Shown: positions 11,961 to 23,040 of the stretch, in pieces
Position numbering within the stretch: the stretch's first letter is position 1
How the letters are laid out: each line of letters begins with the position of its first letter
Origin: Litoditis marina
Lineage: Eukaryota > Nematoda > Chromadorea > Rhabditida > Rhabditidae
Reading direction: 5' to 3'
Length of the DNA: 64,000 bases
Assembly (NCBI GenBank): GCA_964036275.1
Contig: OZ038438.1
Coordinates: 3,726,978-3,790,977, forward strand
The notes under the pieces: model-generated
The model's database searches: none
Seen by the model: the letters and a program-made list of their open reading frames with translations, nothing else
Told to the model about the DNA's origin: nothing
Made by a program: the position numbers and the translations under genes

Positions 11961-14680
11961 CTAGTCTCTGGCTAGCTCGTGGCATTTATATCCCATGTGA
12001 CAATTCCAATCAGCCGAACAAATTCTGGAAATAAATGAATAAGTTTTTGGATCAAAGACTCCGAAAAACATGAAAGCAATGTTTTTAAATGCGTCTTTAT
12101 TTGGAATCGCGCCTCCTATTAATTTTGAACTTGGTTCACGTGTTCTAGGAGAATAGTGCGCAGAAAACAGTGAACTCGCGTGCACATCTGTATAACTACG
12201 TATGGATAGTATTCATTGAGAATTAATGAGTTTAGAGCAACTAAATGTGATGAATTACTAAAACGTCGGTATGTTTACCTTAATGAACTCTAAAACTGAA
12301 GTTCACTCGTGAATATGAGCGTTATGATCTTATGTGACGACTACCCTTCCTAGGTACTCCGAACGTGCCCTGTATTTTACGAAAACGCGTGGTCGAAACA
12401 GTTCAGAAACAGAACGGTTCGGAAAAATACTGTAATTTTTTCAGTCGAAACGCTGAAAAACCGATTCGCCTTCCCACCATACTGTATTTACAGTAAAATA
12501 CTGTAACACAACCAGGCATGCTCTGAGTAGATGACAAATGGAGAGAAACATGTGCAACTTGCCTGCAACGTTCTTTTCCACAGTTGGGGCATTCAAAGAC
12601 TTTGTTCTGCTCCGGCGAAACCGGAAAAACCTTCCTAACTCCACAAGAGGAGCAACTGAAACAATAAAAGTAGAAAGAAACTAACGATGGTGCTCATCAC
12701 TAAACTTTCAGTCGATTAAAGTATATTCTACGTTTTTCCTTGTACTTATTTTGACCCTAACAACGCAGTAGCCATGACATAAGTCTACAATTATCGCGAA
12801 ATGAATCCAAACTTAGAACTAACCTCTCGACAAAAATACCAGCCGATGTAACACAATTCATCTCCTGTCGGCCTTTCAGAATGTCCAATGTTCGCTGGTG
12901 TACTCCAGCGGCTGTCAGAGTTTCTGTAAGGTTATCACTTGAAATAAGCAGTAGTGAAAAAACATTCAACAATTTTTTTCCTCGTTTAGTAAGCAGATCA
13001 ACAAACTCTCAAACTTGTTGGGTGATTTCGTGGCAACCAGAGTAAGTCATTCAAAATTGAAAGTCATCAAAGTAAAAGTCATTCGAAAGTAAAAGACAGT
13101 AAGTATAGAAACACTTGAGAATCAAAAATAAAGTTTCCGAAAATTTTCGTAATTTTAAAATCCGGACCAAAAGTGAATTAATGACTTTTACTTTTGAATG
13201 ACTTTTACTTTAATGACTTTTAATTTTGAATGACTCATTCCTGGTACCTGATTTCGTATGTTTCTACAGCTGACATCATACTGCGAGCTACAGTGTTACA
13301 AAAGGAATCAAACTACAAATCCAAAATTAGTGACCAACTTGTACTATTTAAAAAAATTGGCTCGATTTGATATGAACAGCCTCGCTATGAACAACTCAAC
13401 AAGCAACAAGCAAGGTTTAGTTATATTTCCTACCTCTTTATTTTCATTTTTATTTTTTCTCTTCCAACGATAGGTTGACTGGGTAGGGCATCTACTGATT
13501 AGGCCCCCTATCGACATGTAGACGTTAAAAGCCCGAAATGCCTAGGTGACAAGATTCCACATAGGTGGTTTCTAAGTTATATTATTTTTATTTTTTCTAT
13601 TTTACTATTTAGATGTTAACACTATTTTCACCATATTCTTAGCAACAAACAACCTTAACAACTAGCCCATTGAAACACTTGCGAGCTCTAGCACTAATCA
13701 TTCCCACCTACGCCCGAGCTAGTTTGTAGCTCTTGGTGAAATCATATAGTTAGAGAGAACCATCATGCGATCTAACGAGCAGTCTACTGAAATAAGGTTC
13801 GCGTGAGATCTCGCATGGTGCGAGAACATTATAATGTTAGTCAATTGCACAGTCACACGAAACAGTTTGAACACAGCAGAACTCACAAACGTGCAATGAC
13901 AAAGTACACAATGCCTAATCAGAATTCTAACTTTACTTGACTGTAAAATTCACTAATACAGTGGGGCGCCGGAAATTCTTACCGAGGGGAATATGGCCAT
14001 CGCATGGTTGGATGGGGCAAGCCAGCCCGTCACTGTGCACTGGTTCTTGTGGAGCGTCAATCTTCTGGGCAGCCAAACGTCGAGTACAGCGAGCGCAGAT
14101 ATAGTGGGGGGCTATAAGCCCCAGCCCACCCCCACCGATGACTCCTGGAACAAATGTTCATTCAGGAATGGCGAATATATTGGTATCACTGAGAGCTAAA
14201 ATTGTACGATGGGAGCAAATAACGCAAATTGGGCTCTTTCAAAGTTATTTCTCCATATTCAAACATGATGCTATAGTCCTACAAGATAACCTTTTGTAAA
14301 AATTGTGAGGGACCACTCAGATCTGTTTGCCGAGCCTGTTTTGGCAAGACAGTTCTCATGAAATTTCGCAGGGTCTGGGGGTAAGATGAATAAGATCTAA
14401 AACGGAGTTCAGCTGGTGCAAGTCACTCTCTGGGTGAACGGTTCTGTTCTATCGGTTGCACATGAAGCTCACTTGTTGCAGTACGACATGCCACCGCCGC
14501 TGCTGCATCCACTGGTTGCCAACACAATCGGCAACAAAATCCCAGGTTCTGTAAAACATTTCAATGTGAGCTAGAAGCACTACACAGACCGAGTTGATGC
14601 ATTGATACGTGAAAAAAATCCGAAATTCTTTGCCACTAACTCTCCAAAGTACTGAATGCGGTCATTCAAAACATTGCCAT
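11961..14680 (-). CDS. RING1-IBR zinc-finger protein, array copy A
   Basis: A probable ubiquitin-pathway protein with the first two modules of RBR E3 ligases. Exons: 14680 to about 14640 (weak donor), 14548-14473, 14144-13983, 12923-12824, 12655-12563, 12024-11961. RING1 ligands are CRLC, the Cys of VACR, PHYICARC and CPIQPC (C3HC4 order). The IBR reads CSSC, CPNC, then C-R-I-C formed across the last intron, then HMGYKC. The protein stops six codons after the last ligand (ELARD then TAG), so there is no RING2 and no catalytic Cys. The 100-nt exon between RING1 and IBR encodes a linker (VHQRTLDILKGRQEM). The last intron starts GCAAGT, a GC-AG intron. No first exon equivalent to copy E's was found. 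Function is inferred from domain type only. Confidence 0.78.
13030..13252. mobile_element. Palindromic MITE, AAGTCATTCAAAATTAAAAG family (copy 2)
   Basis: Same inverted-repeat ends as 368-557. It is inserted in the long intron of copy A between exons 14144-13983 and 12923-12824. Confidence 0.75.
13839..13953. mobile_element. ~110-bp MITE, AATTGCACAGTCACGT family (copy 1)
   Basis: The ends pair as inverted repeats (CAATTGCACAGTCAC and the inverse at the right). The interior holds GAACACAGCAGAACTCA and GCAATGACAAAGT. It belongs to a family with clear copies at 21969, 22648, 30206, 36582 and 57633. It is in the same copy-A intron as the previous MITE. Confidence 0.8.
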
Positions 14681-14794
14681 CTGAAAAAAATCCGTAAATC
14701 TGGTTTTAACCGGCTGTGTTCGTATGAAGTGCCAATCTGGACTTGATTCGCGTTTCGATCGATTTTCGGTGTACAAACGCATTTCTCCGATTCG

Positions 14795-15140
14795 ATGTAC
14801 TGTTATAGCGCAGTCGGGTATGTTGCTAATATTCTGCTGGCAGGTTCGATTCCGGGGAGAGACAAGACAAAACTCGGCTGCCAATAATTTGCTCGCAGGT
14901 TCGATTCCGGGGAAAGACAAGACCAAACTCGGCTGCCAATAATTTGCTCATAGGTTCGATTCCGGGGAAAGACAAGACAAAATTCGGCTGCCAATAATTT
15001 GCTTGCAGGTTCGGTTCCGGGGAGAGACAAGACAAAACTCGGCTGCCAATAATTTGATCGCAGGTTCGATTCCGGGGAAAGACAAGACAAAACTCGGCTG
15101 CCAATAATTTGCTCATAGGTTCGATTCCGGGAAGAGATCT
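14795..15140 (+). repeat. tRNA-like unit followed by five tandem copies of its B-box half
   Basis: At about 14810-14853 there is an A-box-like TATAGCGCAGTCGGGTA followed by the B-box GGTTCGATTCC. A ~55-60-bp unit containing AATTTGCTCGCAGG, TTCGATTCCGGGGA and CAAAACTCGGCTGCC is then repeated five more times. Open frames on both strands here are only the repeat read through. Related single copies are at 19825, 28515 and 32116. It is not a functional tRNA gene: no good anticodon arm can be folded. Confidence 0.8.
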
Positions 15141-15924
15141 GCCGCTAACTAGCGCAGTTACAATGGAATGTCAAACTATAGAACGAAAAACAGCGTACAT
15201 CTCATGAGTTACCAAAACTCATCCAAATCCAACTACAACCACAGCAAAGCACAAGTTCACTACTCCCGCCTGCACGTACAGATTGTGCTACTAACTGCTC
15301 AAATTTCTAGTGCGACGATCATGGGTTCCCGTTTCCAAATTATATAACAATAAAGTTCCCATACGATGGCTACTTCGATGCATCGTTGTTAAAATACCGC
15401 ACTTCAAAAACTAATCTGCGTAGCGCTTCGAGCTAATAATAATAATAATAATAATACATAGTTTATTTTAAATAGTATAAAGTTAAGAGCTACGCGTGAT
15501 ATGAAACCCACCATACGAATCTGATCAGACGGTGCAGTCATGTTCGTGTTTCGACTGAGCAGTTAGATACACTGATAGGTTTGTTTCTAGTCTGTATGTT
15601 ACGTTTGACGAGAAAACAGAAAACACGTTGAGAATCATCTGGAAAACGTGGATGGCGGAGTATTCTAATCGTCAACTTCGAGAACGTGGATACAGAAATG
15701 CAAATTCGCGTCAGCCATCGATAGCAACGACACAAAAGTAAAAGTTAGTACTCGGAAACATTTTCGCAACTTTTCTGGGATTCGCGGATTGTTTTCTGAA
15801 TGGCTACCAGAGTGACAGGAGATGGAGCTCACAGGCCGCAGACAGAAGCCCCGACCTTTGCCCTCTCCCCCCCCTTTTCTAGGTTTGTTTTGCTTTTGGA
15901 GAATCGAAAGTCATACTTCAATTG

Positions 15925-15975
15925 AGAGAGAGAGAGAGAGTAGAGAGAGAGAGAGAGAAATAGAGAGATAGAGAA

Positions 15976-16022
<47 letters not shown>

Positions 16023-16083
16023 AAGAGAGAGAGAGTAGAGAGAAAGAGAGAGAGAAAGAGAAAGAGAGAGAGAGAGAGAGCAG
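15925..16083. repeat. GA-rich microsatellite
   Basis: About 160 bp of almost pure GAGAGA with scattered TAGA and AAAG interruptions. Confidence 0.95.
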
Positions 16084-16309
16084 GTCAGAGACACGCAGAC
16101 TGTGGCAGGTTGATAGCGGCTTCTTTGACGTTTATGGTCTCCCTTTTATAGCTGGTCCGATGCAAAAAAAACTGAGATTTTAAATTCTGCGAATAGTTTG
16201 TGCGCAGGAACAGTTGCAAAGTGTGGAATCTCAGTCTGGTTTGGGTACGACATGGTTTTTGGTTCGGTGTCAGTGAATTTCACTTCCAACTCGAACATGT
16301 CAATTTCCC

Positions 16310-16490
16310 CTGGTGGCGTAGAAATCCCTCTAATCTCACGAGAAGTTCATATGAGTTTCTCATGAGATACCTAATGAGCTACTCGTGAACTCTCAATGTT
16401 GTAGCCTAGCAATCAATAGAATCTCATGGGAAGCTCATGCGAATAGCCTATGCGGTATCCCATGAGAAATGTTTAACATTCTTCAGCCAA
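16310..16490. mobile_element. MITE, GGCGTAG..ATCCCTC / TCATGAG family (copy 1)
   Basis: It starts GGTGGCGTAGAAATCCCTC and contains repeated TTCATATGAGTTTCTCATG and its complements. The same core (ATTCTATTGATT, CTCATGAGATAC) in inverted orientation is at 20205-20390. Diverged relatives are near 32545-32900, 39545-39670 and 46290-46445. Confidence 0.65.
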
Positions 16491-16632
16491 GGAATTTTCA
16501 CCCCCGATACCCATAACCTAGGACTGGACGAACAAAACAATCATAACCTAAGGATGGGACGGCAAAACATTATGTAGGAAGGGTACACGGGAATGTGGGA
16601 TGGTATATATCGTCAGCTTATTTATGATGAAA

Positions 16633-19600
16633 TCACATTTCGTTGCAACGGCGGCCGAAATGGCTTTCCCACTGCTTCTTGCACATGCTGAAAATGAAAA
16701 AAATATTTTGGTTCTAAAAATAGGTGAAGAAAAGTGTAGAGAAACTAGTGGAATCAAGGTTTCGAGCTAGTGAGAACAGTTTTTTGATCATGTAAACTCG
16801 GAATAAACACGCTTGTAAATAGAAAATGGTTATTCCCAATTTGATTGTCTAAAGTTGCACTCTTTCTGGTGACAACGAAGGTGTAAATTTTTTTAAATTT
16901 TTTAAACAAATTTTTGAGACCAAAATGTGAAGTTGATTTTGCATGAACAACCCCGGATGATTGCAAATTTCCTTGAGTGCGTATGCTGGAAGGTTCCGTC
17001 ACCTTTATCCCATCCTGCGTCTTTCGCTCTGCCTCACTATTATCGCGCCAGAAAAACCGTATGGCTGAGGAGACGCAGGATGGGATTAATGTGCCGTGTA
17101 GTGATATTGCATATACATGTTATATCTATTCTATCTATTGTTATCTCATGTGTATATATGTGTGCGCTGGCCGCCCTCTATTACACCAAGGCCAGCCCAC
17201 GATCGATACTTCACTCATGTCCCACCGCTAACACCATGCGGTGGCATACCATCTGACAATAAATATATGTACCAATCCTTGAGTATTACATGGAGGTCCT
17301 CTTGATTGAATTCCGTCGCTACCGAAGGATTCAATTTTCTATATTCCCTACCATCGCCAGTTTCTAGCAAGGTCGGCTGAGTCGAGTTCTGCTTCCGGGC
17401 AGCTGGCTGCGCTACTAGCTGTGCGAAATTCGACTATATATGTTCTCCTTTTGTCCCGACCTATTCAAAACTACTCCTATTGCTGACAGTTGACCACAAA
17501 CTGTCCGGGTGCTACTACATGTCAATTTTCTACTTTGGATTGCCTATATTCAAAATACTTCAAGCCGAGCCAGAGCCACAGATGCTCAAACACCGCGGAT
17601 GGATGTAAGTGGACCCGAATGGGTGCGGTCAGTTAATAATGAATTGATATTATTGATGATGTTCAATTTGTAGAGCCGGCAATTATTGAGAAATTGTGAA
17701 TATACTAAGTATTATGGCTATGAATGCATTTGCATAGGTGAAAATTAACTATTTATTGGCAACCACCCTTTCGATTCTATAGGTCCTTGGTTAATTTTTT
17801 GTATGAGAACGTATATTTGTTAGACATTGTTATTGGAGAAAACCATTCGCTGATTCATTGATGTATTACTTGTTGTGGTCGAGCATTGTGATATTGCATT
17901 TATCAGTTAATAGTTAAGTAATGGTTGAAATGTATCTAACAACGTTTGTAAGAACTTATTGGTAGGTGAAAAATTGTTGATACCAGGATTGGTACCGACA
18001 TGAGTCCGGCATTGTAACAGCCGTTTATTGTTGTGAAGTACATGCAAATCACTTGTAAATCCTAATGTCTCTTTTGCTCGCGGGACTCTCGCTTGTGAAA
18101 GAGGGGGGATGTAGTGATATTGCATATACATGTTATATCTATTCTATCTATTGTTATCTCATGTGTATATATGTGTGCGCTGGCCGCCCTCTATTACACC
18201 AAGGCCAGCCCACGATCGATACTTCACTCATGTCCCACCGCTAACACCATGCGGTGGCATACCATCTGACAATAAATATATGTACCAATCCTTGAGTATT
18301 ACAGCCGGGACCTTCTAGCATGAGTACTCTGAATAGTTGACGGATGGAGAAAAACATGTGAAACTTGCCGGCAGCTCTCGGCAGAGCAGGTGCTGCATCG
18401 GAGAACCTTATCCACGGTGGGTGGGACCTCCATGTTCACAAATGCCCCACAACTGGGACACCTGAAACAATAGAAACATTGAACGAAATGCACGGGTACG
18501 CTCAACTACATACACTTTCGCAAATTTGTTATAGTTCAATGAACGTGTATGAACGTGAAATAAACGTGTACGTATTTACACAGTATGTCGTGGTCATCAT
18601 GTAGTAATAAATATTATTAATAAATGAATTATAGGAATAGTTCAACTCAAATCTGTACTGTACTGTTTGTAAATCTGTACACACGCTGTAACTCGAGGAA
18701 GAATAAACCCTACACTACCCGAATTGCACAGCAAATGATGATTCGTTGCCGGTTTTTCCCCAAACTCTTCCCGAAATCTTTTCTTATTCTGAGAGTTGCA
18801 TTAGGGATTACAGACAAATGTATCATAGCCAGAAATGTACGAAAAAAAAAACAGAAAAATCACTTTTCTATTGCAATCCCAGCAGCGGCAAGGGCAGCCT
18901 CTTGCATAATAACATCGATTTGACCCAGTGTCCTTATGTGGACGCCGCAGTTTTTGACAGCGTCATCTGTAGAAGTTGAGTACAAGGCGGTGAAAACCCA
19001 GAATATTCAGTCTTCAATCGTTTGACTAGTACGGAAGTGGGTCTGTGCAATCCTTTAAATTGCAATAAGCTACGGAAAACTGTATCTAAAAAAGAATCCC
19101 GTGGAAAAAGTCAATTTGATTAGTTTCACTGGGTTTTTAGTTTGTTTTCTGTACATCTCGGACGTAAGTTCCAAGCCACGCCGGAAACCTTTTCATTTAT
19201 CGAGAATTAGGCCAACATTCACTTTTTCGACTACCTATGTGAAGAGGGGAATGAAAGTGTTGAATTTCTCGGCAGTGAATTTTCCTAATTTGTGATTATT
19301 GTTAGATCCGGTTGTGTTTAGACTTAAGCACGGGCTCCTGTCGGCTTTGAACAAGATCGTACTGTAAGCAGGCCATCGGAAATTGATCGTGGGTTTTGAT
19401 GAACTTGATGGGACGGCGAAAGTTCTCACCTATGTAGATGATACCCTGACAACCAGGAATCGGACAGGCCAGGCCCGCGCCATTTCCTCCAACAATTTTC
19501 GTCTCTACCGAAGCTGCGCAGTGTGCTCTGACACACACTCGACACAAATAGTGGGGAGGCTGGACGTCCAGCACTCCACCACCAATTACGGCATCTGCAA

Positions 19601-20153
19601 CGATTGTTCTCTTAGAAATGGGAAAAGTATTCGTTTAACCGACAAACGACGAGTGGACATTATCCCCATTGGTTTTTCAACTCTTTTCACGATCAGAAAA
19701 CTGGTGAGATAGTCTCACGAGATACCACGTGCGTAAAATGTACTAGTATAGTCGTTGCCAACGGAAAGGCGGGAGGGTACTGAATATCTCACTTTCCGCT
19801 GTGTACGCACACATTCCCGGTTACGTTCTCTAATAGCACAGTGGTTCGCGCCCTGTTGCGAATCTTTTGCTCGCAGGTTCGATTCCGGCTAGAGACAGAA
19901 GTTAATATTTGGCTTTCACTATACACATCATACCTATCTTATGAATTTGTCGTCAGGCCCGTTTCTACAAGACGTCTATCATGGATTTTGCCGGTTTTGG
20001 GTATGATCGATGGCTGAGTTCAAAAGTTGCAATTGGCTTCATGGATCGGTGTGTTTGTTCTAACAGATATAACTCACTTCCCATAATCTGACATCCGGCC
20101 GCCGCATCGCCCTGCACCGCACGGTAACACTGGTGGCAATAGTAGCCAACTTC
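16633..20153 (-). CDS. RING1-IBR zinc-finger protein, array copy B (5' end damaged)
   Basis: Same family as copy A. Exons: 20153-20078, 19594-19430, 18966-18864, 18461-18369, 16687-16633; lengths 76/165/103/93/55 match copy C exactly. RING1 ligands are CHQC, AGC, PHYLCRVC and CPIPGC. The IBR reads CPSC, CSTC, C-R-M-C across the last intron, then HFGRRC, with a stop three codons later. The last intron begins GCAAGT and is 1.7 kb long because a MITE and an LTR element are inserted in it. The short exon found upstream in copies A, C and E is absent; a MITE at 20205-20390 occupies the spot, so the N terminus may be lost or replaced. Whether B is still expressed as an intact protein is uncertain. 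Confidence 0.72.
17097..17290 (+). repeat. 5' LTR
   Basis: 194 bp, same sequence as 18110-18303. It contains an AATAAA-type signal (GACAATAAATATATG) near its 3' end. Confidence 0.9.
18110..18303 (+). repeat. 3' LTR
   Basis: 194 bp, preceded directly by the polypurine tract and followed by the GCCG target duplication. Confidence 0.9.
19825..19896 (+). repeat. tRNA-derived SINE-like repeat
   Basis: A-box-like AATAGCACAGTGGTTCGCG and B-box GGTTCGATTCC are spaced as in a tRNA. Outer TCTCTA and TAGAGA arms could pair, but the anticodon arm is broken. It lies in a copy-B intron, opposite to the gene's direction. Confidence 0.7.
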
Positions 20154-20204
20154 CTGTAAAATATAACATTACAATTCATCAACTCCTTTCTTGTTTATTT
20201 CCAT

Positions 20205-20390
20205 CAGGCGGCGTAGCAATCCCTCACAAATCCTGTGAGATATTTCATGAGTTATTCGAACGAGCTTCTCATGAGATTCTATTGATTACTATGCCACAAC
20301 ATTACGAGTAGCTCATTAGGTATCTCATGAGATACTTATATGAACTTTTCAAGAGGTTGGAGAGATCGCTACGCCGCCGGAGAGGTAATT
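20205..20390. mobile_element. MITE, GGCGTAGCAATCCCTC family (copy 2)
   Basis: It begins GGCGGCGTAGCAATCCCTC and ends GATCGCTACGCCGCC, a clear terminal inverted repeat. It occupies the place where copy C has its upstream 53-nt exon. Confidence 0.8.
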
Positions 20391-20399
20391 ATCGAATCT

Positions 20400-21310
20400 G
20401 TGATACTCGGTTCAAATTATCTGGGCTATTCTACAGTGATGTATACGGCCACTGAATGTTTCGGAAAAGCTCTAGCTGTAGTATTTTTGAAACTCATACA
20501 TTAAGTTTCTCAGAATCACTGTACATTACCAGAGTTGTAATTCTTAGTTGTAAGTTTCGCGCAAATTGTTAATAAACTAGAACAAAGTGTGCGGTTTGGA
20601 AACGTTTTTCCGACTGGTAGATAACCGCATTCCTTCTCAAAACGCAGTCACATCGATCCAAAACATTTTCTATGAGAAAAAAAGTAGACAGATTCAACGT
20701 AACTTGGGGTCGACAATTTTCGGTATCTGAGAGTTGCAATTTCTATGAAATGGAGAAAAATCCTTAAGAAAGACAGGTAGCCTATATTACCTTAACTTGC
20801 TGAAAGTTAATGCTGATCAGACTGTAAACACTGCAACTATTTACAGTTTCCGCATGCCATTGTAGTGTTACTTATTCAAAATATCCCACAATGTTCGTAG
20901 CCGAGGCTCATACTTTTCTTCTGTTTTTTTTTATGATTATACTAATTTGTCTATTGATTATGAATACTCTCGAGGTTCAGCCATAAACAAGCCTGAGTTT
21001 GACGCAAGATACAACAATGCAGTGTATTCTGAGGAAATTATACTGGGCGGGCAATGTGCTTTTGTTTGCGAGAAAGATAATAAATACAATTATCAGTCTC
21101 CAATACAATTGCCACTTACTACATTAATATACACGTCGGTTCGGAACATTTCCAGTAGAACTTATCGGAGATATTGGAGAACAATTGAACTACTACTGAC
21201 GGTATCGGTATGAACGATATGCTAAAACCCACATATAGTTGCTGGTCGGAAGCCATGGCGGAGAGTCTGCGAAGCGGACGATTTGAACACTGACTTCGTT
21301 TTTTTACTCC
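20400..21310. repeat. Array spacer, duplicated at 26860-28770
   Basis: Blocks such as TTTACAGTTTCCGCATGCC, TACAACAATGCAGTGTATTC and CATTTCCAGTAGAAC recur in the same order and orientation at 26.9-28.5 kb. This shows that the duplicated unit includes sequence upstream of the RING1-IBR gene. I see no gene in it. Confidence 0.75.
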
Positions 21311-21339
21311 CTTCATTTCTCTTTTACTTGTTTTTAAGA

Positions 21340-21405
21340 CCCGTAGAAGTCAACTTGTTTTTTCAAGAGCTCCAAGAACTCAACTTGTTTTCCAAAAACC
21401 CCAAA
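21340..21405. repeat. Short remnant of the array minisatellite
   Basis: Contains AAGAGCTCCAAGAACTCAAC and CAACTTGTTTT units like those at 23041-23835 and 28865-29235. It lies just downstream of copy D's 3' end. Confidence 0.55.
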
Positions 21406-21968
21406 CAAGGATGAATAAAGCTCTCCAAAGTTCGCTCCTTATAAATTTGAAATGGTGGTTTCGAACACACAACAGGGTCTCGCTAACAGACTCTGGCCTT
21501 CTGCGAAAGTTTTTTCGAAAATACAATAATTTTATATTGAAATAAAAATTCTACAAACAATTACAAATTTCATAAAAATAATATGGTCGCAGATGCCTTC
21601 TTTCCATCTCACCGCACGGAATCCCGATATGGCGGGGCCAATCCCGGCCACAGATGCTGAAAATTGAAAAATTATTTTCGGATCAACAATAGGAAAGCCC
21701 TGAATTTCATGAATGCATATTGTTTGAGACCGCGCCTCACTTTTCTCAAATGCCGAATAGATTGCACTTGTTCAAGTAGGAGAAGAGTGTACAACTTGTC
21801 CAGTAAATGTGGACAATGTAGATAGAAAATTTAACTCTTCTATGGACCCGAATGTTGTGAACCGTTTCTGTTGATATGAAAATTTTGAACATCTTTTTAT
21901 TACCGAACACTTATAAACAAAGTTTGAAAGTGGCTTTCGCGTGAGTAACCCGACTCTAATAGAAGTAA

Positions 21969-22077
21969 ACTGAATAGTCACGTAAAATTGGTATTCAAAT
22001 GAGGAATCATGCTCTTTGTTATTGCACGTTCCTGAGTTCTGCTGTGTTTAACATGTTTACGTGACTGTGCAATTGGC
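21969..22077. mobile_element. ~110-bp MITE, AATTGCACAGTCACGT family (copy 2)
   Basis: The right end TTTACGTGACTGTGCAATT pairs with the left end AATAGTCACGTAAAATT. It lies in the last intron of pseudogene D. Confidence 0.8.
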
Positions 22078-22647
22078 TGAAAGCATAATTTGCAGGATCA
22101 CAGTAGAAGGTGATTGGACGAAGAACGTGAAACTTGCCGGCAAGTTTCTTGGTGGCAAGTAGGGCAATGGAGTACGCGGTGCACTTGTGGACCTTCGTCT
22201 ACGTTGACGCTTGTGCCACACTTCGGGCACCTGCAACAATGGAAAGTTAAACGTAATGCACGGTTCCGCATAGAAACACATATTCTTGCGACCACGTTAT
22301 GGTCTAATCAACCTTTTCCCTTTGTGCGTATTTTTACCGTAGTTCGAGGTAAAAATCATAATAAAATAAAATACTAACAATATTAACTATGACAATAATA
22401 TTAGAAAGTGGAAATAATTGTACTAGAAGTTGGTATACTAGAAACAGTAATGCTAGATGTTGAGATATGTGCCGTACGAAGGTAGACAACGTTTTGATTA
22501 CTACAGGAAATTACCATAGTTGGTTTGTAGTTTGAACTCTCTAGACGCCATATTTGCCCGAGTTTCGCGCGGAAAGTAACGGGATAAACAGCACAGCGGG
22601 ATAGAAAGGGCGATCCTACGTGAATTTCCAATTTACTTATACTGTTA

Positions 22648-22755
22648 GTCAATTGCACAGTCAACATGTAAAACACAGCAGAACTCAGAAACGTGTGATG
22701 AAATAGTGCACGATTCCTCATTAGAATGCCAACTTTACGTGACTGTGCGATTTAC
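22648..22755. mobile_element. ~110-bp MITE, AATTGCACAGTCACGT family (copy 3)
   Basis: Left end GTCAATTGCACAGTCAAC and right end TTTACGTGACTGTGCGATT. It is opposite in orientation to the copy at 21969 and lies in the intron upstream of D's IBR exon. Confidence 0.8.
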
Positions 22756-23018
22756 TTCTAGTATATGATATATAGGATGGGCAGAATGTGAAAGAGAAGC
22801 ACAATATTTACCTCTCCAGCGCGATGCCGGCCGTGGTGAGGGAAGCTGCCGTGATCATCGCCTCCAGGAGATGGATCGTGCGGAGGTGTACACCGAAGGT
22901 GACAAGCGATTGGTTAGTAAAGTGTCATTATTCAGTAGAGTGTCTCGAGGTAGTAATCAAGTACCCAAGTTGTGGCAAATTATATACTCATGAAGGTGTT
23001 TCTTTTCTAGTTATGCGA

Positions 23019-23038
23019 GGGGGGGGGGGGGGGGGGGG
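23019..23038 (+). repeat. Run of 20 guanines
   Basis: An uninterrupted G homopolymer immediately precedes the minisatellite. It marks the point where the RING1 half of copy D is lost. Confidence 0.9.
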
Positions 23039-23040
23039 TG

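Larger units (their letters stand above)
15141..16632. other. Gene-poor stretch with microsatellites and a MITE
   Basis: It holds an AAT/TAA run near 15435-15455, a GA-rich microsatellite at 15925-16083 and an inverted-repeat MITE at about 16310-16490. A short minus-strand open frame at 15538-15735 has no supporting splice or family evidence. Confidence 0.5.
17097..18303 (+). mobile_element. Non-autonomous LTR retroelement (1,207 bp, identical LTRs)
   Basis: Two 194-bp direct repeats appear base-for-base identical and run TG to CA (TGTAGTGATATTGC to TTGAGTATTACA). A polypurine tract GAAAGAGGGGGGA abuts the 3' LTR, and TGG follows the 5' LTR as at a primer-binding site. The 4-bp target duplication GCCG flanks both sides (17093-17096 and 18304-18307). 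The ~820-bp interior has no gag or pol. Identical LTRs point to a recent insertion, which must have been mobilised in trans. It sits in the last intron of array copy B. Confidence 0.9.
16990..18330. mobile_element. MITE with CCCATCCTGCGTCT ends, split by the LTR element
   Basis: Inverted arms TTATCCCATCCTGCGTCT and AGACGCAGGATGGGATTAA lie at 16999-17086. The sequence after them (GTGCCG) is interrupted by the LTR element and resumes as GCCGGGACCTTCTAGC. The related copy near 33970-34090 shows the uninterrupted form GGTGCCGGGATCTCCTAG. Another copy is at 29875-29995. Confidence 0.7.
21551..22914 (-). pseudogene. RING1-IBR array copy D, pseudogene without RING1
   Basis: Only the last three exons remain: linker 22914-22812 (103 nt), IBR 22230-22138 (93 nt) and terminal 21656-21551. 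IBR ligands (CPKC, CPTC, C-R-I-C, HIGIPC) are intact and the donor before the last exon is GCAAGT as in A, B and C. The linker exon's acceptor, TTACAG in copy C, is TTACTA here, so it should not splice. The RING1 exons are missing; a G-run and minisatellite take their place. The terminal exon reads past the usual stop and adds about 17 residues. Two AATTGCACAGTCACGT MITEs lie beside or within it. Confidence 0.72.

Noticed and set aside
14795..14870. Functional tRNA gene
   Set aside because: A- and B-box-like words are present but the anticodon arm and T-stem do not fold properly, and related copies are repeats.
14666..15116. Open frames on both strands around the B-box repeats
   Set aside because: Products of the tandem repeat; each frame repeats the same words.
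17117..18318. Two identical 62-codon frames starting MLYLFYLL
   Set aside because: They are the two LTR copies, not duplicated genes.
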